64,000 nucleotides of DNA, taken from VXNJ01 sp965249595. GTDB lineage: Bacteria; Chloroflexota; UBA11872; VXNJ01. Numbering within the stretch: the stretch's first letter is position 1; each line of letters begins with the position of its first letter. Below are positions 1 through 9,321 of this stretch, piece by piece. The notes under the pieces were generated by a model. That model worked only from the letters and a program-made list of their open reading frames with translations. It was not told the DNA's origin and ran no database searches. Location of the stretch: NCBI GenBank assembly GCA_965249595.1, contig OZ252242.1:1860001-1924000 (forward strand). Direction: 5' to 3'. The translations under genes and the position numbers were made by a program.

Positions 1-1010
1 ATGCCGGGATCTGCGGAATCGGTACCGTCGGCGGATTCAACGTCGCCGCCGAGGTGATCATTGAGCGGCATCTGGCCCCGCTGCTCATCGGCGGCGATCC
101 CTTAGCCATCGAATCGATGTGGGACGAGATGTATCACCAGACCCAGCAGTTCGGCCTGCGCGGAGCGGTGGTCATGGCGATTTCGGGAATCGACCTGGCC
201 CTCTGGGACATCCTGGGCAAGACCTGCGGGCAACCGATTTACAACCTGATCGGCGGCAAGAGCAAGGCACGGGTGCCGCTGTACATGAGCCTGCTGCGCA
301 ATAACGCCGGTTTGGCGGCCACCGTGGAGCGGGCCGCCACCGATGCCGCGGCCGGGTTTACGGCCATGAAATACTTCTTCTCACTGGGCCCGGATCACGG
401 ACCGGTGGGGATGCGCCGCGAAATTGAGATCGTCCGCGAGATTCGCTCGGCAATTGGGCCCGACGTACAGCTGATGGTCGACGCCCACATGCAGTGGGAC
501 GTTCCCTATGCCCGCAAGATGATCGACGCCTTGGCGCCCCTGGATATCGCCTGGCTGGAGGAGCCGCTCACCCCCGACGACCTAAAAGGTCACGAGCGCC
601 TGGCCGATGTTGGAGCCATCCCGATCGCCGCCGGTGAACACGCGCGCACGCGATTCGACTATCAGGCCTTCATCGACGCCGGCGTCGACTACCTGCAACC
701 GGATATCAATCGGGTGGGCGGATTCACCGAGGTGCTGCGCATTTGCGCCCTAGCCGCCACCCACAGCCGGGCGGTTTGCCCGCACCAGGGCTGGCTGCAC
801 TCCTATCACCTGGTTACGGCCAAGACCTGCTGTCCGATCGGCGAATATTTCCCGGCCCGCTATCCGCTCACCGGCAATTCACTCATCTGGGGAGCCTTGA
901 AAGGCGAACCGGAAGCCGAAGGCGGCCAGATCGAACTCTCCGCAGGCCCGGGATTCGGGTGGGAACTCGACGAGGAATTCATCGCTGCCCATCTCTCCCC
1001 AATGTCTTGA
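1..1010 (+). CDS. Mandelate racemase/enolase-superfamily sugar acid dehydratase (5' partial)
   Basis: The frame is open from the left edge (phase of base 3), so the start and part of the N-terminal capping domain lie outside the window; about 335 residues are visible against roughly 400 for the family. The barrel carries the three metal-binding acids of the superfamily: Asp in VDAHMQW, Glu in WLEEPL and Glu in AAGEHAR. A catalytic-type His sits in CPHQGW, followed by HSYHLV. The GEH and SYH motifs resemble L-rhamnonate dehydratase-type members, which remove water from a sugar acid to give a 2-keto-3-deoxy acid in the cytoplasm. The exact substrate cannot be read from sequence. The neighbouring inositol and sugar genes agree with a catabolic role. 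Confidence 0.8.
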   Translation, partial: AGICGIGTVGGFNVAAEVIIERHLAPLLIGGDPLAIESMWDEMYHQTQQFGLRGAVVMAISGIDLALWDILGKTCGQPIYNLIGGKSKARVPLYMSLLRNNAGLAATVERAATDAAAGFTAMKYFFSLGPDHGPVGMRREIEIVREIRSAIGPDVQLMVDAHMQWDVPYARKMIDALAPLDIAWLEEPLTPDDLKGHERLADVGAIPIAAGEHARTRFDYQAFIDAGVDYLQPDINRVGGFTEVLRICALAATHSRAVCPHQGWLHSYHLVTAKTCCPIGEYFPARYPLTGNSLIWGALKGEPEAEGGQIELSAGPGFGWELDEEFIAAHLSPMS

Positions 1011-1185
1011 TTCGACATCGGCAATGGCCCTGTTTGGGCCCGGCGCAGCGTCGGGCCAACGGATCCGTCGCAACCTGGCTGCCCGGTTCTCTTGAGCAGG
1101 CGGGCGAGTCGTGAACACTCCCAGGCGAATCCGAGACTATAGGTAGCGATCGACGGGTTGAAAAGGATTAGGCAACGGTTAACAG

Positions 1186-4100
1186 ATGACTGAGCGCGTT
1201 GCCGAGCAATTCTTCCGGGACCGGGCGGTAAGGTCCTGGTTTGATCAAAAATTTGATCATCCGACTCCGGCTCAAACCGGCGCCTGGCCGGCGATCGCCA
1301 AGGGTGGCGACGTCCTCTTGGCCGCACCGACGGGCTCCGGCAAGACGCTGGCCGCATTCCTGTGGGGGATCGATCAGCTCAGCCAACGCCAATTTGGCGA
1401 CACTGAATCGGTGGCCATCGTCTATGTGTCGCCGCTCAAAGCGCTCAGTAACGACATCGCCCGCAACCTGCAAGAACCGCTCCGCGAAATTCGGATCCGG
1501 GCCAATGAGATGGCGCTGGCGATGCCCGATATCTCAGTCGGCCTGCGCACCGGTGATTCGACGCCCAAGCAGCGCGAGACCATCTACCGCAGCCCACCTC
1601 ATATCTTGGTGACGACCCCTGAGTCGCTCTACCTGCTGCTGGGATCCAAGCGTGGCCGCAAGGCCCTTGCCGGCGTGGAAACGGTGATCGTCGATGAGAT
1701 ACACGCCCTGGCCCGCGACCGGCGCGGATCGCATTTGGCCCTCACTCTGGCCCGCCTTGACGCCCTCACCAGTAAACGGGCCCAGCGCATCGGCCTCTCG
1801 GCCACCCAGAAACCCCTCAATGCCATCGCGGCCTTTTTGTGCGGCTACCAAAACGGAGAGCAGCGACCCTGTCAAATCATTGACTGCGGTCACCAGCGCC
1901 AAACCGATCTGGCAGTTGAGGTCATGGACCTGGAATTGGGCGCGGTGGCGTCCGGTGAATACATGGCCGCTCTCTATGAACGGATCGCCGATCTCGTAGC
2001 CGCCCATCGCACCACCCTGGTATTCGTAAACACCCGCTCGCTCTCCGAACGAATCGCCTTCCAACTGGCCGAGCGCCTCGGCGAGGAAGTGGTGGCCAGC
2101 CATCATGGGTCCCTGGCCAAGGAGCGGCGCCTGCAGGTCGAGCAGCAGCTAAAAGGTGGGCAGCTAAAGGCGCTGGTGGCCACCGCGTCGCTGGAACTGG
2201 GAATCGATATCGGCCATATAAATCTGGTCCTGCAAATCGGCTCGCCACGTTCGGTGACCGCCTTTCTGCAGCGCCTGGGACGCTCCGGCCACGCCATCGG
2301 CTTAGTCCCCAAGGCCCGCCTGATGCCGACATCACGCGACGACCTGCTCGAATGCGCGGCCATCGTGCGATCGGCGCGCGAGGGCGTTCTGGACCGGGTC
2401 GTTCAATTGGTTGCCCCATTGGATGTCCTGGCCCAGCAAGTGGTGGCCGAAACCGGCGCCCGCGGTTGGGATGAGGACGAACTATTCGAGCTATTCCGCA
2501 ACGCCGGACAGTACCGCGAACTGAGGCGGGACGACTTCGATCAGGTCCTCGAAATGTTGGCCGAAGGATTGGGCGAAGGCGGCGGGCGCGGCTATCCGCT
2601 CATTACCCGCGATCGGATAAACGGGCAGCTCCGCGGGCGCCGGGCGGCGCGCATGATCGCCGCCACCAACGCCGGCACTATTCCCGAACAGGCCGACTAC
2701 CAGGTGATCGCCGAACCCGATGAAATGGTGGTCGGCAGCGTCAACGAGGACTTTGCCATCGAGAGCATCGCCGGTGACATATTCATCCTCGGCACCAACT
2801 CATGGCGAATCCTGCGCGTTGAATCCGGTCGGGTGCGCGTCGCCGACGCCCACGGCGCCCCGCCGACCATTCCCTTCTGGTTGGGCGAAGGATTGGGCCG
2901 CACGCCGGAACTCTCAGAGCAGGTCGGGCGACTGCGGATCGATCTGACTGAGGCATTGAGCTCGCCGGCGGCGGCGGCGCGATTGGCCGACGAATGCGGA
3001 TTGAGCGAAAGCGGCATGACCCTCTTGCTCGATTACGTTCGCGCGACCCGCGACGGGTTGGGCCTGGTGCCAACCACCAGCGATGTCATTTTTGAACGAT
3101 TCTTTGATGAATCCGGCGGCATGCAGCTGGTGGTCCATGCCCCCTTCGGCCAGCGGATCACCCGTGCCTGGGGCTTGGCCCTGCGCAAACGTTTCTGCGT
3201 CCGCTTTGACTTCGAACTGCAGGCCGCCGCCAACGACAACTGCATCCTGCTCTCGCTCGGTCCCCGGCAATCGTTCCCGTTGGAGGAATCGTTCGGCTAC
3301 GTTACCGCCGCCAACGCCCGTCCGGCCCTGCGCCAGGCCATTTTGTATACGCCGCTATTTCCCACCCGCTGGCGCTGGAATGCCACCCGGGCCCTGTTTG
3401 TGCGGCGCTTCCAATCCGGGCGCCGCGTACCGCCGCCGATCCAGCGGATGCGGGCCGACGACCTGTTGGCCGCCGTCTTTCCGCAGCAGGTTGGCTGCCA
3501 GGAGAACGTGACCGGGCCGCTGGAGATTCCCGACCAGGTGCTAATCGATCAGACGGTGCGCGACTGTCTGACCGAAGCGCACGATATCGCCGGCCTGGAG
3601 GAGATTCTCTCGCGGATCGAGTCCGGCGAAATCCGCCTCCATGCCCGCGACGTGACCGAGCCCAGCCCGATGAGTCACGAGATCATCAACGGCCGGCCCT
3701 TTACTTTTCTTGACGACGCTCCCTTAGAGGAGCGGCGTTCGCGGGCGGTTCAATTGCGCCAGACCTTGCCGGTCAATCAGCGTGAGCTGGGAGCTCTCGA
3801 CGCCAAGGTGATCGAGCAGGTCCAATCCGAGGTGGCGCCGGATCCGCGTGATGCCGACGAACTGCATGAACTGCTGCTTTCGCTGGTCATCGCCCGGGCC
3901 GGGATATTTGCGCGCGAGCAATCCGGGTTTGACGAATTGGAAGTCGCCGGGCGCGCCCGGCGATCCGAGATTGAAGGCGTTGAGTACTGGTACGCCAGCG
4001 AGGCCGCAGCCCAGGTGCAAGCCCTATTTCCAGAGCTTGCCGTCGACATTACCAGCGTGCCGGCGGCGGCCCTAATTGCCGTTGACGACGGTGACGCGGT

Positions 4101-5343
4101 CCGCGTTGCGGCGGTGCGCGGACACTGCGCGGTACTCGGTCCCACGACGGCGGTAACAATCGCTTTGCGCAGCGGTCTGGCCGAAGTTGACGCCAGCATC
4201 GGATTACTCCAGCTCGAATCGCTCGGCGAAGTCCTGCGCGGACATTTTTCAAGTTCCGACGCCGAGGAGTTTTGTGATCGGGCGCTCTTGGCGCGTATTC
4301 ACCGCCGCACCATCTCCCGCCTGCGCCGGGCCATCGCCCCGGTTTCACGGCAGGACTACCTGCGATTCCTCATGCAGTGGCAATACCTCGGGGCAACCAC
4401 CCGACTGGCCGGCCACGCCGGGTTGCGTTCGGCCATCCTGCGGCTGCAGGGTTACGAGGCCCCGGCCCATGCCTGGGAGGCCGATTTGCTCAGCGCCCGG
4501 GTGGTCGACTATCAGCCGAGCATGCTCGACGAACTGTGCCTGGCCGGCGAGATCGCCTGGATGCGCCTCACTATCCCCGGTGGCGACGGATCCGCCAGCC
4601 GCCGATCGGCCAACCGGGCCACCCGCATAGCCCTGTTTCCGCGGCGACAGCTCCCGCTGCTGCTGGCCGCCGCCCGTGGCGACGGCGACCCGTCGGCCGG
4701 CCTTACCGATGGCACGTTGGAGTTGCTAAATCTCCTGCGCGAACGGGGGGCGCTGTTTTTCGAGGACCTCATTGCCCAAACCACGCGATTGCCCGAGGAC
4801 GTCGAGCGGCGCCTTTTGGAGCTGGTGGCCGCCGGACTGGTCAGCTCCGACGGATTCGCCGCCATCCGCTCTCTGGTCAACCGGCCCTTGGCCAGACGAT
4901 TGCGCCGGCGCGGATTCAATCAATCGCAGCGCGGATTGCTAACCGACGTCTTCCCGCCCGGCAGGTGGTCGGCCATCGGCGGCGACCAATTCGCCAGGCC
5001 CGAGGACGGTGATTTGGCGGCCGGGCTGGCCGACATCTTGCTTGAGCGGTACGGTGTGGTTTTTCGCGACGTTGCCCAGCGCGAGCGCTGGCGGGTGCCC
5101 TGGCGAGCGCTGCTTGGGCAACTGCGCCTGATGGAAGCTCGCGGGCAGGTTCGCGGCGGCCGCTTTGTGGCCGGTTTGGCCGGTGAACAATTCGCCCTGC
5201 CAGCGGCGCTTGACATGCTGCGCCGCTTGCGCGGCGGGGGCGGCGATGAACAGTTGGCCCCGGCCGCTGACGACCCGGCCAATCTGGCCGAACATCTCGC
5301 CCGCTCCTCGGCCCAGCGCTACCGGAGCCGGCCGCCTAGGTAA
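1186..5343 (+). CDS. lhr: Lhr-type large DEAD/DEAH-box helicase
   Basis: A 1385-residue superfamily 2 helicase. Walker A is APTGSGKT (about residues 47-54), the DEAH-like motif is VDEIHAL, and motif III is LSATQ. The second RecA domain contains ATASLELGIDIG and the motif VI-like QRLGRSGH. The long C-terminal region matches the Lhr layout: winged helix and Lhr-specific beta/helical domains. E. coli Lhr is about 1540 residues and shorter Lhr proteins are common. Lhr proteins are ATP-dependent 3'-5' DNA/RNA-DNA helicases linked to DNA repair. The ATG at 1186 is the first in-frame start; no strong Shine-Dalgarno is seen. No repair partner is adjacent. Confidence 0.9.
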   Translation: MTERVAEQFFRDRAVRSWFDQKFDHPTPAQTGAWPAIAKGGDVLLAAPTGSGKTLAAFLWGIDQLSQRQFGDTESVAIVYVSPLKALSNDIARNLQEPLREIRIRANEMALAMPDISVGLRTGDSTPKQRETIYRSPPHILVTTPESLYLLLGSKRGRKALAGVETVIVDEIHALARDRRGSHLALTLARLDALTSKRAQRIGLSATQKPLNAIAAFLCGYQNGEQRPCQIIDCGHQRQTDLAVEVMDLELGAVASGEYMAALYERIADLVAAHRTTLVFVNTRSLSERIAFQLAERLGEEVVASHHGSLAKERRLQVEQQLKGGQLKALVATASLELGIDIGHINLVLQIGSPRSVTAFLQRLGRSGHAIGLVPKARLMPTSRDDLLECAAIVRSAREGVLDRVVQLVAPLDVLAQQVVAETGARGWDEDELFELFRNAGQYRELRRDDFDQVLEMLAEGLGEGGGRGYPLITRDRINGQLRGRRAARMIAATNAGTIPEQADYQVIAEPDEMVVGSVNEDFAIESIAGDIFILGTNSWRILRVESGRVRVADAHGAPPTIPFWLGEGLGRTPELSEQVGRLRIDLTEALSSPAAAARLADECGLSESGMTLLLDYVRATRDGLGLVPTTSDVIFERFFDESGGMQLVVHAPFGQRITRAWGLALRKRFCVRFDFELQAAANDNCILLSLGPRQSFPLEESFGYVTAANARPALRQAILYTPLFPTRWRWNATRALFVRRFQSGRRVPPPIQRMRADDLLAAVFPQQVGCQENVTGPLEIPDQVLIDQTVRDCLTEAHDIAGLEEILSRIESGEIRLHARDVTEPSPMSHEIINGRPFTFLDDAPLEERRSRAVQLRQTLPVNQRELGALDAKVIEQVQSEVAPDPRDADELHELLLSLVIARAGIFAREQSGFDELEVAGRARRSEIEGVEYWYASEAAAQVQALFPELAVDITSVPAAALIAVDDGDAVRVAAVRGHCAVLGPTTAVTIALRSGLAEVDASIGLLQLESLGEVLRGHFSSSDAEEFCDRALLARIHRRTISRLRRAIAPVSRQDYLRFLMQWQYLGATTRLAGHAGLRSAILRLQGYEAPAHAWEADLLSARVVDYQPSMLDELCLAGEIAWMRLTIPGGDGSASRRSANRATRIALFPRRQLPLLLAAARGDGDPSAGLTDGTLELLNLLRERGALFFEDLIAQTTRLPEDVERRLLELVAAGLVSSDGFAAIRSLVNRPLARRLRRRGFNQSQRGLLTDVFPPGRWSAIGGDQFARPEDGDLAAGLADILLERYGVVFRDVAQRERWRVPWRALLGQLRLMEARGQVRGGRFVAGLAGEQFALPAALDMLRRLRGGGGDEQLAPAADDPANLAEHLARSSAQRYRSRPPR

Positions 5344-5407
5344 CAATCAAACAAGAAGTGTCAAATCACCTTGAGGCGCAGATAGCCACGGCAAGAGAGC
5401 GGTAACA

Positions 5408-6400
5408 ATGGTTCGCATCGCAATGTTTGGGGCTGGCCGTATCGGTCACGTACATGGACACAACTTAGCTGCCAGCGAGCGATTCCAGCTGGTCGGAATA
5501 TCCGACCCGGTCGAGGACGCAGCCACTGCGCTGGCCGGCCAATTGGGCTGTGCGGTGCTGGATCGGGCCCAGATTGTTGCCGATGACTCGATCGACGCGG
5601 TACTGATCGCCTCCTCCACCAACACCCATTCCGAACTGATCGAGGCGGCGGTGATCGCCGGCAAGGCGGCATTTTGCGAAAAACCAATCGACCTTGATTC
5701 AAACCGGGCGCGCGCCTGCCTGGAGGTCGTGGCCGCCCACAACGGTCGCCTGGCGATGGCCTTTAATCGACGCTTTGACCCGACGTTTGCCGAACTCAAA
5801 CGGCGGCTTGACGCCGGCCTGGCCGGCCAGCTGGAGATGGTGGTGCTCACCAGTCACGATCCCGAGCCACCCTGGCCGGAATACGTAAAAATCTCGGGCG
5901 GAATCTATCGCGACATGATGATCCACGACTTCGATATTGCCCGCTGGCTGCTGGGCGAGGAGCCGATCGAAGTTTTCGCACGCGGTTCGGTGCTCATTGA
6001 TCCGGCGATCGGCGAGGCCGGCGACGTCGATACGGCGATGGTGATATTGGTCACCGCCAGCGGCACCCTGTGCCATATCAACTGCTCGCGCCGCAACGTG
6101 GCCGGCTACGACCAACGCATTGAGATTCACGGTTCGCAGGCCAAGCTCTTTGCCGACAACATCGCCCCCAACGCGGTCCGCCGGGCGGGCCCCGACGGCG
6201 CTCACACCGACCCGCCGCCGTTTTCATTCCTCGAACGCTACGAGACCTCCTACCGGGCCGAACTGGAGATGTTCGCCGATGGAATAGAGAGCGGGAATTT
6301 GCAAAACCCCAGCGGCCACGACGGGTTGGCGGCCCTGGTAATAGCCGACGCCGCCACTCTCTCGGCGGCCGAAAACAGGCCGGTTTCGGTCAACCTCTAG
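5408..6400 (+). CDS. iolG: Inositol 2-dehydrogenase (Gfo/Idh/MocA family)
   Basis: 330 residues. The N-terminal Rossmann fold has FGAGRIGHVHGHN and the family EKP motif appears as CEKPIDLD. The C-terminal part has the inositol dehydrogenase signature DMMIHDFDIARWLLG and DPAIGEAGDVDTAMV, which closely follows bacterial IolG. It is expected to oxidise myo-inositol (or a stereoisomer) to 2-keto-inositol with NAD+ in the cytoplasm. iolD and an iolE-like gene lie 5-8 kb downstream, supporting an inositol pathway. A second Gfo/Idh enzyme at 9322 may act on a related cyclitol or sugar. Confidence 0.85.
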   Translation: MVRIAMFGAGRIGHVHGHNLAASERFQLVGISDPVEDAATALAGQLGCAVLDRAQIVADDSIDAVLIASSTNTHSELIEAAVIAGKAAFCEKPIDLDSNRARACLEVVAAHNGRLAMAFNRRFDPTFAELKRRLDAGLAGQLEMVVLTSHDPEPPWPEYVKISGGIYRDMMIHDFDIARWLLGEEPIEVFARGSVLIDPAIGEAGDVDTAMVILVTASGTLCHINCSRRNVAGYDQRIEIHGSQAKLFADNIAPNAVRRAGPDGAHTDPPPFSFLERYETSYRAELEMFADGIESGNLQNPSGHDGLAALVIADAATLSAAENRPVSVNL

Positions 6401-6443
6401 CCAAATATCCCCATTTTTGGGATTTGGCCAACGGATCAGGCCG

Positions 6444-7883
6444 TCAATGGACCGGCCGGCCGGCGACGTCCTTCTCGCGCGGGACGTAATCGCCCGTTTC
6501 GATGTACCAGCGGGCGATGCGGTCGGTCAACTCGATAACCGTTTGGCGGTGGAGGGGATCGGCGGCCAGATTGACCATTTCCAGCGGATCGGCGGCCAGA
6601 TCGTAGAGTTCGTCCAGATCAGATAGTCGCAGCACGAATTTCCACTTGCCCGAGCGAACCATCACGCTCTTGCAAACGGAGTCGCGGATCTCGGTCTGAA
6701 TTGCCGATTTCTGGTGGTAACAGAGAAGGCTTGAGTCGGCGCTGACCATTTCCAACGCCTGCGTCTCTTCGCGATTGTGGCCGCCCTCGCAAAACACCGC
6801 ATCCTTGTGCTCATCGGTTCGGCCGGACAACAACCCCAGCAGGCTGCGGCCGAAGTGATCGTGACCCGATTCGATGCCGGCCAGGTCCTGCAAAGTGGCG
6901 GTCAGGTCCACCGCCTCGGCCAGTTGATCGAATTGCTGCCCGCCGGCTACCCCCGGAACCTTGATCGCAAACGGGACGTTGGAGAGGACGTCCTCGAATC
7001 CGGATGGCCACTTTTCGGTGAGCTGCCAGTCGCCGCAGTAATCGCCGTGGTCGGACAGATAAACGATGGCCGTATCGTCGTACACGCTGCCGCTGCGAAG
7101 GGCCTGGCAGACCTCGCCGAATTGATCATCGATACGAGAGCACATGCCGTAGTAAACGGCCACGATCTCGCGCAATTCGTCCTCGCTTAGGTCAGCGACG
7201 CCATAGCGATCGGCAATTTCGCGATGGTAAATCGGGCTGCCATCTGCCCGCGGGGGGCGGGGAAACGGCACCGCCGAGCGGTCGTACATCGAGTAGTAGG
7301 GCTCTTCAACCCAGTACGGCGGATGCGGGAAAAAGAGGGTGATGACCAGGCAGAACGGCTCGGGCGGATTCGAGCCCAAAAAATCCAGCGCCCCATCGAT
7401 CCAGTCGCGGTCGAAATCCTGCGACAGCTCGGCCGGTCGTTTCCCGTAGTAGAGGGTGTAGCGAAAGCGTTCTTCCAGCCACTCAGGGGGGTTCATCAAG
7501 CGGTGGTGGTCAACCCCCATTGAGGAAAGAGTGCGTGACGAGATGCTCGACTCGATGGCTTCATCGGTGAGCAGATGGTTTTTTCCGGTCAGGTGCACGT
7601 GGTAGCCGGCTGTTTTAAGTTCGCGCAGCACGTTCGGCTCGTCGTCTTGCAGCAGATGCCAGAGCGAGCGGTGCCCACGCACGTGCGGGTATTGCCCGCT
7701 AAACATCGCGCAGCGCGACGGAGTACAGACGGTGTTGTTGACGTAGAAATTGGAAAAGACCGCGCCATCCTCGGCCAAGGAGTCAAAGTTGGGCATTTGC
7801 AACAGTTCGTTGCCCGATTGGCTGGTGCAATCCCAACGCATCTGGTCGGGCATGAATATGACGATGTTGGGTTGCTTGGCCAT
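6444..7883 (-). CDS. Sulfatase (formylglycine-dependent, type I)
   Basis: 479 residues. The alkaline phosphatase-like fold starts PNIVIFMPDQMR (metal-binding Asp). The CTPSR motif (Cys at residue 53) is the CxPxR site converted to formylglycine, and further metal ligands sit in LSDHGDYCGDW. There is no signal peptide, so it is probably cytoplasmic, which implies an imported sulfated substrate. It lies between iolG and a cupin gene but on the opposite strand from iolG. The natural substrate is unknown; sulfated carbohydrate, choline sulfate or phosphonate-type family members cannot be separated here. No formylglycine-generating enzyme is visible in the window. Confidence 0.88.
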   Translation of the reverse strand: MAKQPNIVIFMPDQMRWDCTSQSGNELLQMPNFDSLAEDGAVFSNFYVNNTVCTPSRCAMFSGQYPHVRGHRSLWHLLQDDEPNVLRELKTAGYHVHLTGKNHLLTDEAIESSISSRTLSSMGVDHHRLMNPPEWLEERFRYTLYYGKRPAELSQDFDRDWIDGALDFLGSNPPEPFCLVITLFFPHPPYWVEEPYYSMYDRSAVPFPRPPRADGSPIYHREIADRYGVADLSEDELREIVAVYYGMCSRIDDQFGEVCQALRSGSVYDDTAIVYLSDHGDYCGDWQLTEKWPSGFEDVLSNVPFAIKVPGVAGGQQFDQLAEAVDLTATLQDLAGIESGHDHFGRSLLGLLSGRTDEHKDAVFCEGGHNREETQALEMVSADSSLLCYHQKSAIQTEIRDSVCKSVMVRSGKWKFVLRLSDLDELYDLAADPLEMVNLAADPLHRQTVIELTDRIARWYIETGDYVPREKDVAGRPVH

Positions 7884-7955
7884 CGGCGGGATTTACTTTC
7901 GTTTCAGTCTTGGAGTGGGAGGGGGTGGTTTTTGCGGAACGCGGGATCTGGTTAC

Positions 7956-8369
7956 TTAAGAGCCGGCGGCGATTGAACGATCGCGCTCGGACAGGTGCGG
8001 TATCACCTCACCGGTAGAAAGAATCGTCCGCACAACGTCGGTTTCGCCGTAAAACCAGAGGATCGTCACATCGTCCTGACCGGTGTTTTCAAAGTAATGG
8101 GGAACATCTGCCGGAATCCAGGAGGCGGTCATTGCCGAGATCGGGTTGCTAACGCCGTCAATGACTGCGTTACCGGTGCCGCCCAGCACGATGACGATCT
8201 CCTCCACGTTATGGGTGTGCTCCAAGATCACGGTCCCGGGCGGAAAGACACTCATGCCGGCCACCATCTGCTGCGCGCCGCTCCAATCCCCAAATAAGGG
8301 GTAGCTGTTGATGCCGCCGCCGCGCGATATTGGATCCAAGTCGGCAACTGAGAGAACTTTTCCACGCAT
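7956..8369 (-). CDS. Cupin domain protein
   Basis: 137 residues, a single conserved beta-barrel. Cupin motif 1 is EHTHNVEEIVIVLGG (two His and one Glu, typical metal ligands) and motif 2 is PADVPHYFENTG. The start ATG has AAAGGGTGA about 9 bases upstream. Small cupins of this type are metal-dependent isomerases, dioxygenases or sugar-binding regulators; the activity cannot be assigned. It is the gene just upstream of the sulfatase on the same strand (72-base gap), so the two may be cotranscribed. Confidence 0.75.
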   Translation of the reverse strand: MRGKVLSVADLDPISRGGGINSYPLFGDWSGAQQMVAGMSVFPPGTVILEHTHNVEEIVIVLGGTGNAVIDGVSNPISAMTASWIPADVPHYFENTGQDDVTILWFYGETDVVRTILSTGEVIPHLSERDRSIAAGS

Positions 8370-8530
8370 ATGTATAACGTCACCCTTTTAAAAGATTGAA
8401 TCGATTCCACCAAGCCCTATTTTGGGTTTGCGGCCCTCTGGCCAAAGGCCGAATAAGCAAAATATCAATTGGCAGCGTCGCAGCAGCGCGGCCCTGCAAT
8501 AAAAAACTTGCAAGCTAGCGGAGCGACAGT

Positions 8531-9250
8531 ATGGACAGTAACGATCAGGCCCTGGCCGCCGAGCTGGCAAAGGTGACGCCGGCCACGGCCACCTTTCTGC
8601 TCGAGCAAAAGGGCGTCTCCAACACCTACATGGTCGGCCTACAAGCAGTCGTCGCCGATATCGGGATCGTCGTCGGGCGGGCCCGAACCCTGCGTTTGAT
8701 CCCCAAACGCGAGGACGTGGCCAACAGCATGATCGCCGCCGGCCAAAACCCGCAGCGGAAGGTGGCCGACAACATCAACCCGGGTGACTTCCTGATCATC
8801 GATTCCGGCGGCGAAGTGACCGCCGGATCAATCGGCGACATCATCGCCGCCCGCATAAAGGCCCAGGGCGGGGTTGGCGTGATTTCCGATGGTGGACTGC
8901 GCGACGGCGTACAGATACGCGAACTGGTCGGCCTGCCCTGTCTGGTCAAGGGAATCCACGGCGCCGCTTCGCAGCGCTCCTACATGGCGATCGATTGCGA
9001 TCGGCCAGTGCGCTGCTGCGGCACCAGCGTAATTCCCGGTGACTGGATCATCGCCGACGGCGATGGCGCGGTGGTGATCCCGCCGACCATGGCCGCACAA
9101 ATCGCCGCCGAGGGAGCGGCCGTCGAGCACAAGGAGACATTCATTCGCGGGCGGGTTCTGGGCGACAACTACCCCCTGTCGGCTGCCTATCCGCCCAACG
9201 ACGACATCTTGGCCGAATACGAGGAATGGAAGAAGGACAACCCCCTCTAG
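8531..9250 (+). CDS. RraA/HMG aldolase-like family protein
   Basis: 239 residues. The family signature is present: GDIIAARIKAQGGVG followed by ISDGGLRDGVQIRELVGLP, with the Arg-Asp pair that binds metal and pyruvate enolate in 4-hydroxy-4-methyl-2-oxoglutarate/oxaloacetate aldolases. True RraA, the RNase E inhibitor, is about 160 residues; the extra length and catabolic context favour a class II pyruvate aldolase or decarboxylase. A GGAG stretch precedes the ATG. It is the first of a plus-strand series with the dehydrogenase at 9322 and iolD. Confidence 0.75.
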   Translation: MDSNDQALAAELAKVTPATATFLLEQKGVSNTYMVGLQAVVADIGIVVGRARTLRLIPKREDVANSMIAAGQNPQRKVADNINPGDFLIIDSGGEVTAGSIGDIIAARIKAQGGVGVISDGGLRDGVQIRELVGLPCLVKGIHGAASQRSYMAIDCDRPVRCCGTSVIPGDWIIADGDGAVVIPPTMAAQIAAEGAAVEHKETFIRGRVLGDNYPLSAAYPPNDDILAEYEEWKKDNPL

Positions 9251-9321
9251 GCCGGCTCGGCTAACTAATATGTTGCAAGGGACGTCGGTCGGCCCGAATC
9301 ATCGCTAAATGCGAGCATCAA

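Noticed and set aside
1011..1185. GGCCC/GGGCC stem near 1030 as a terminator of the dehydratase gene
   Set aside because: Short stem and no T-run; not supported.
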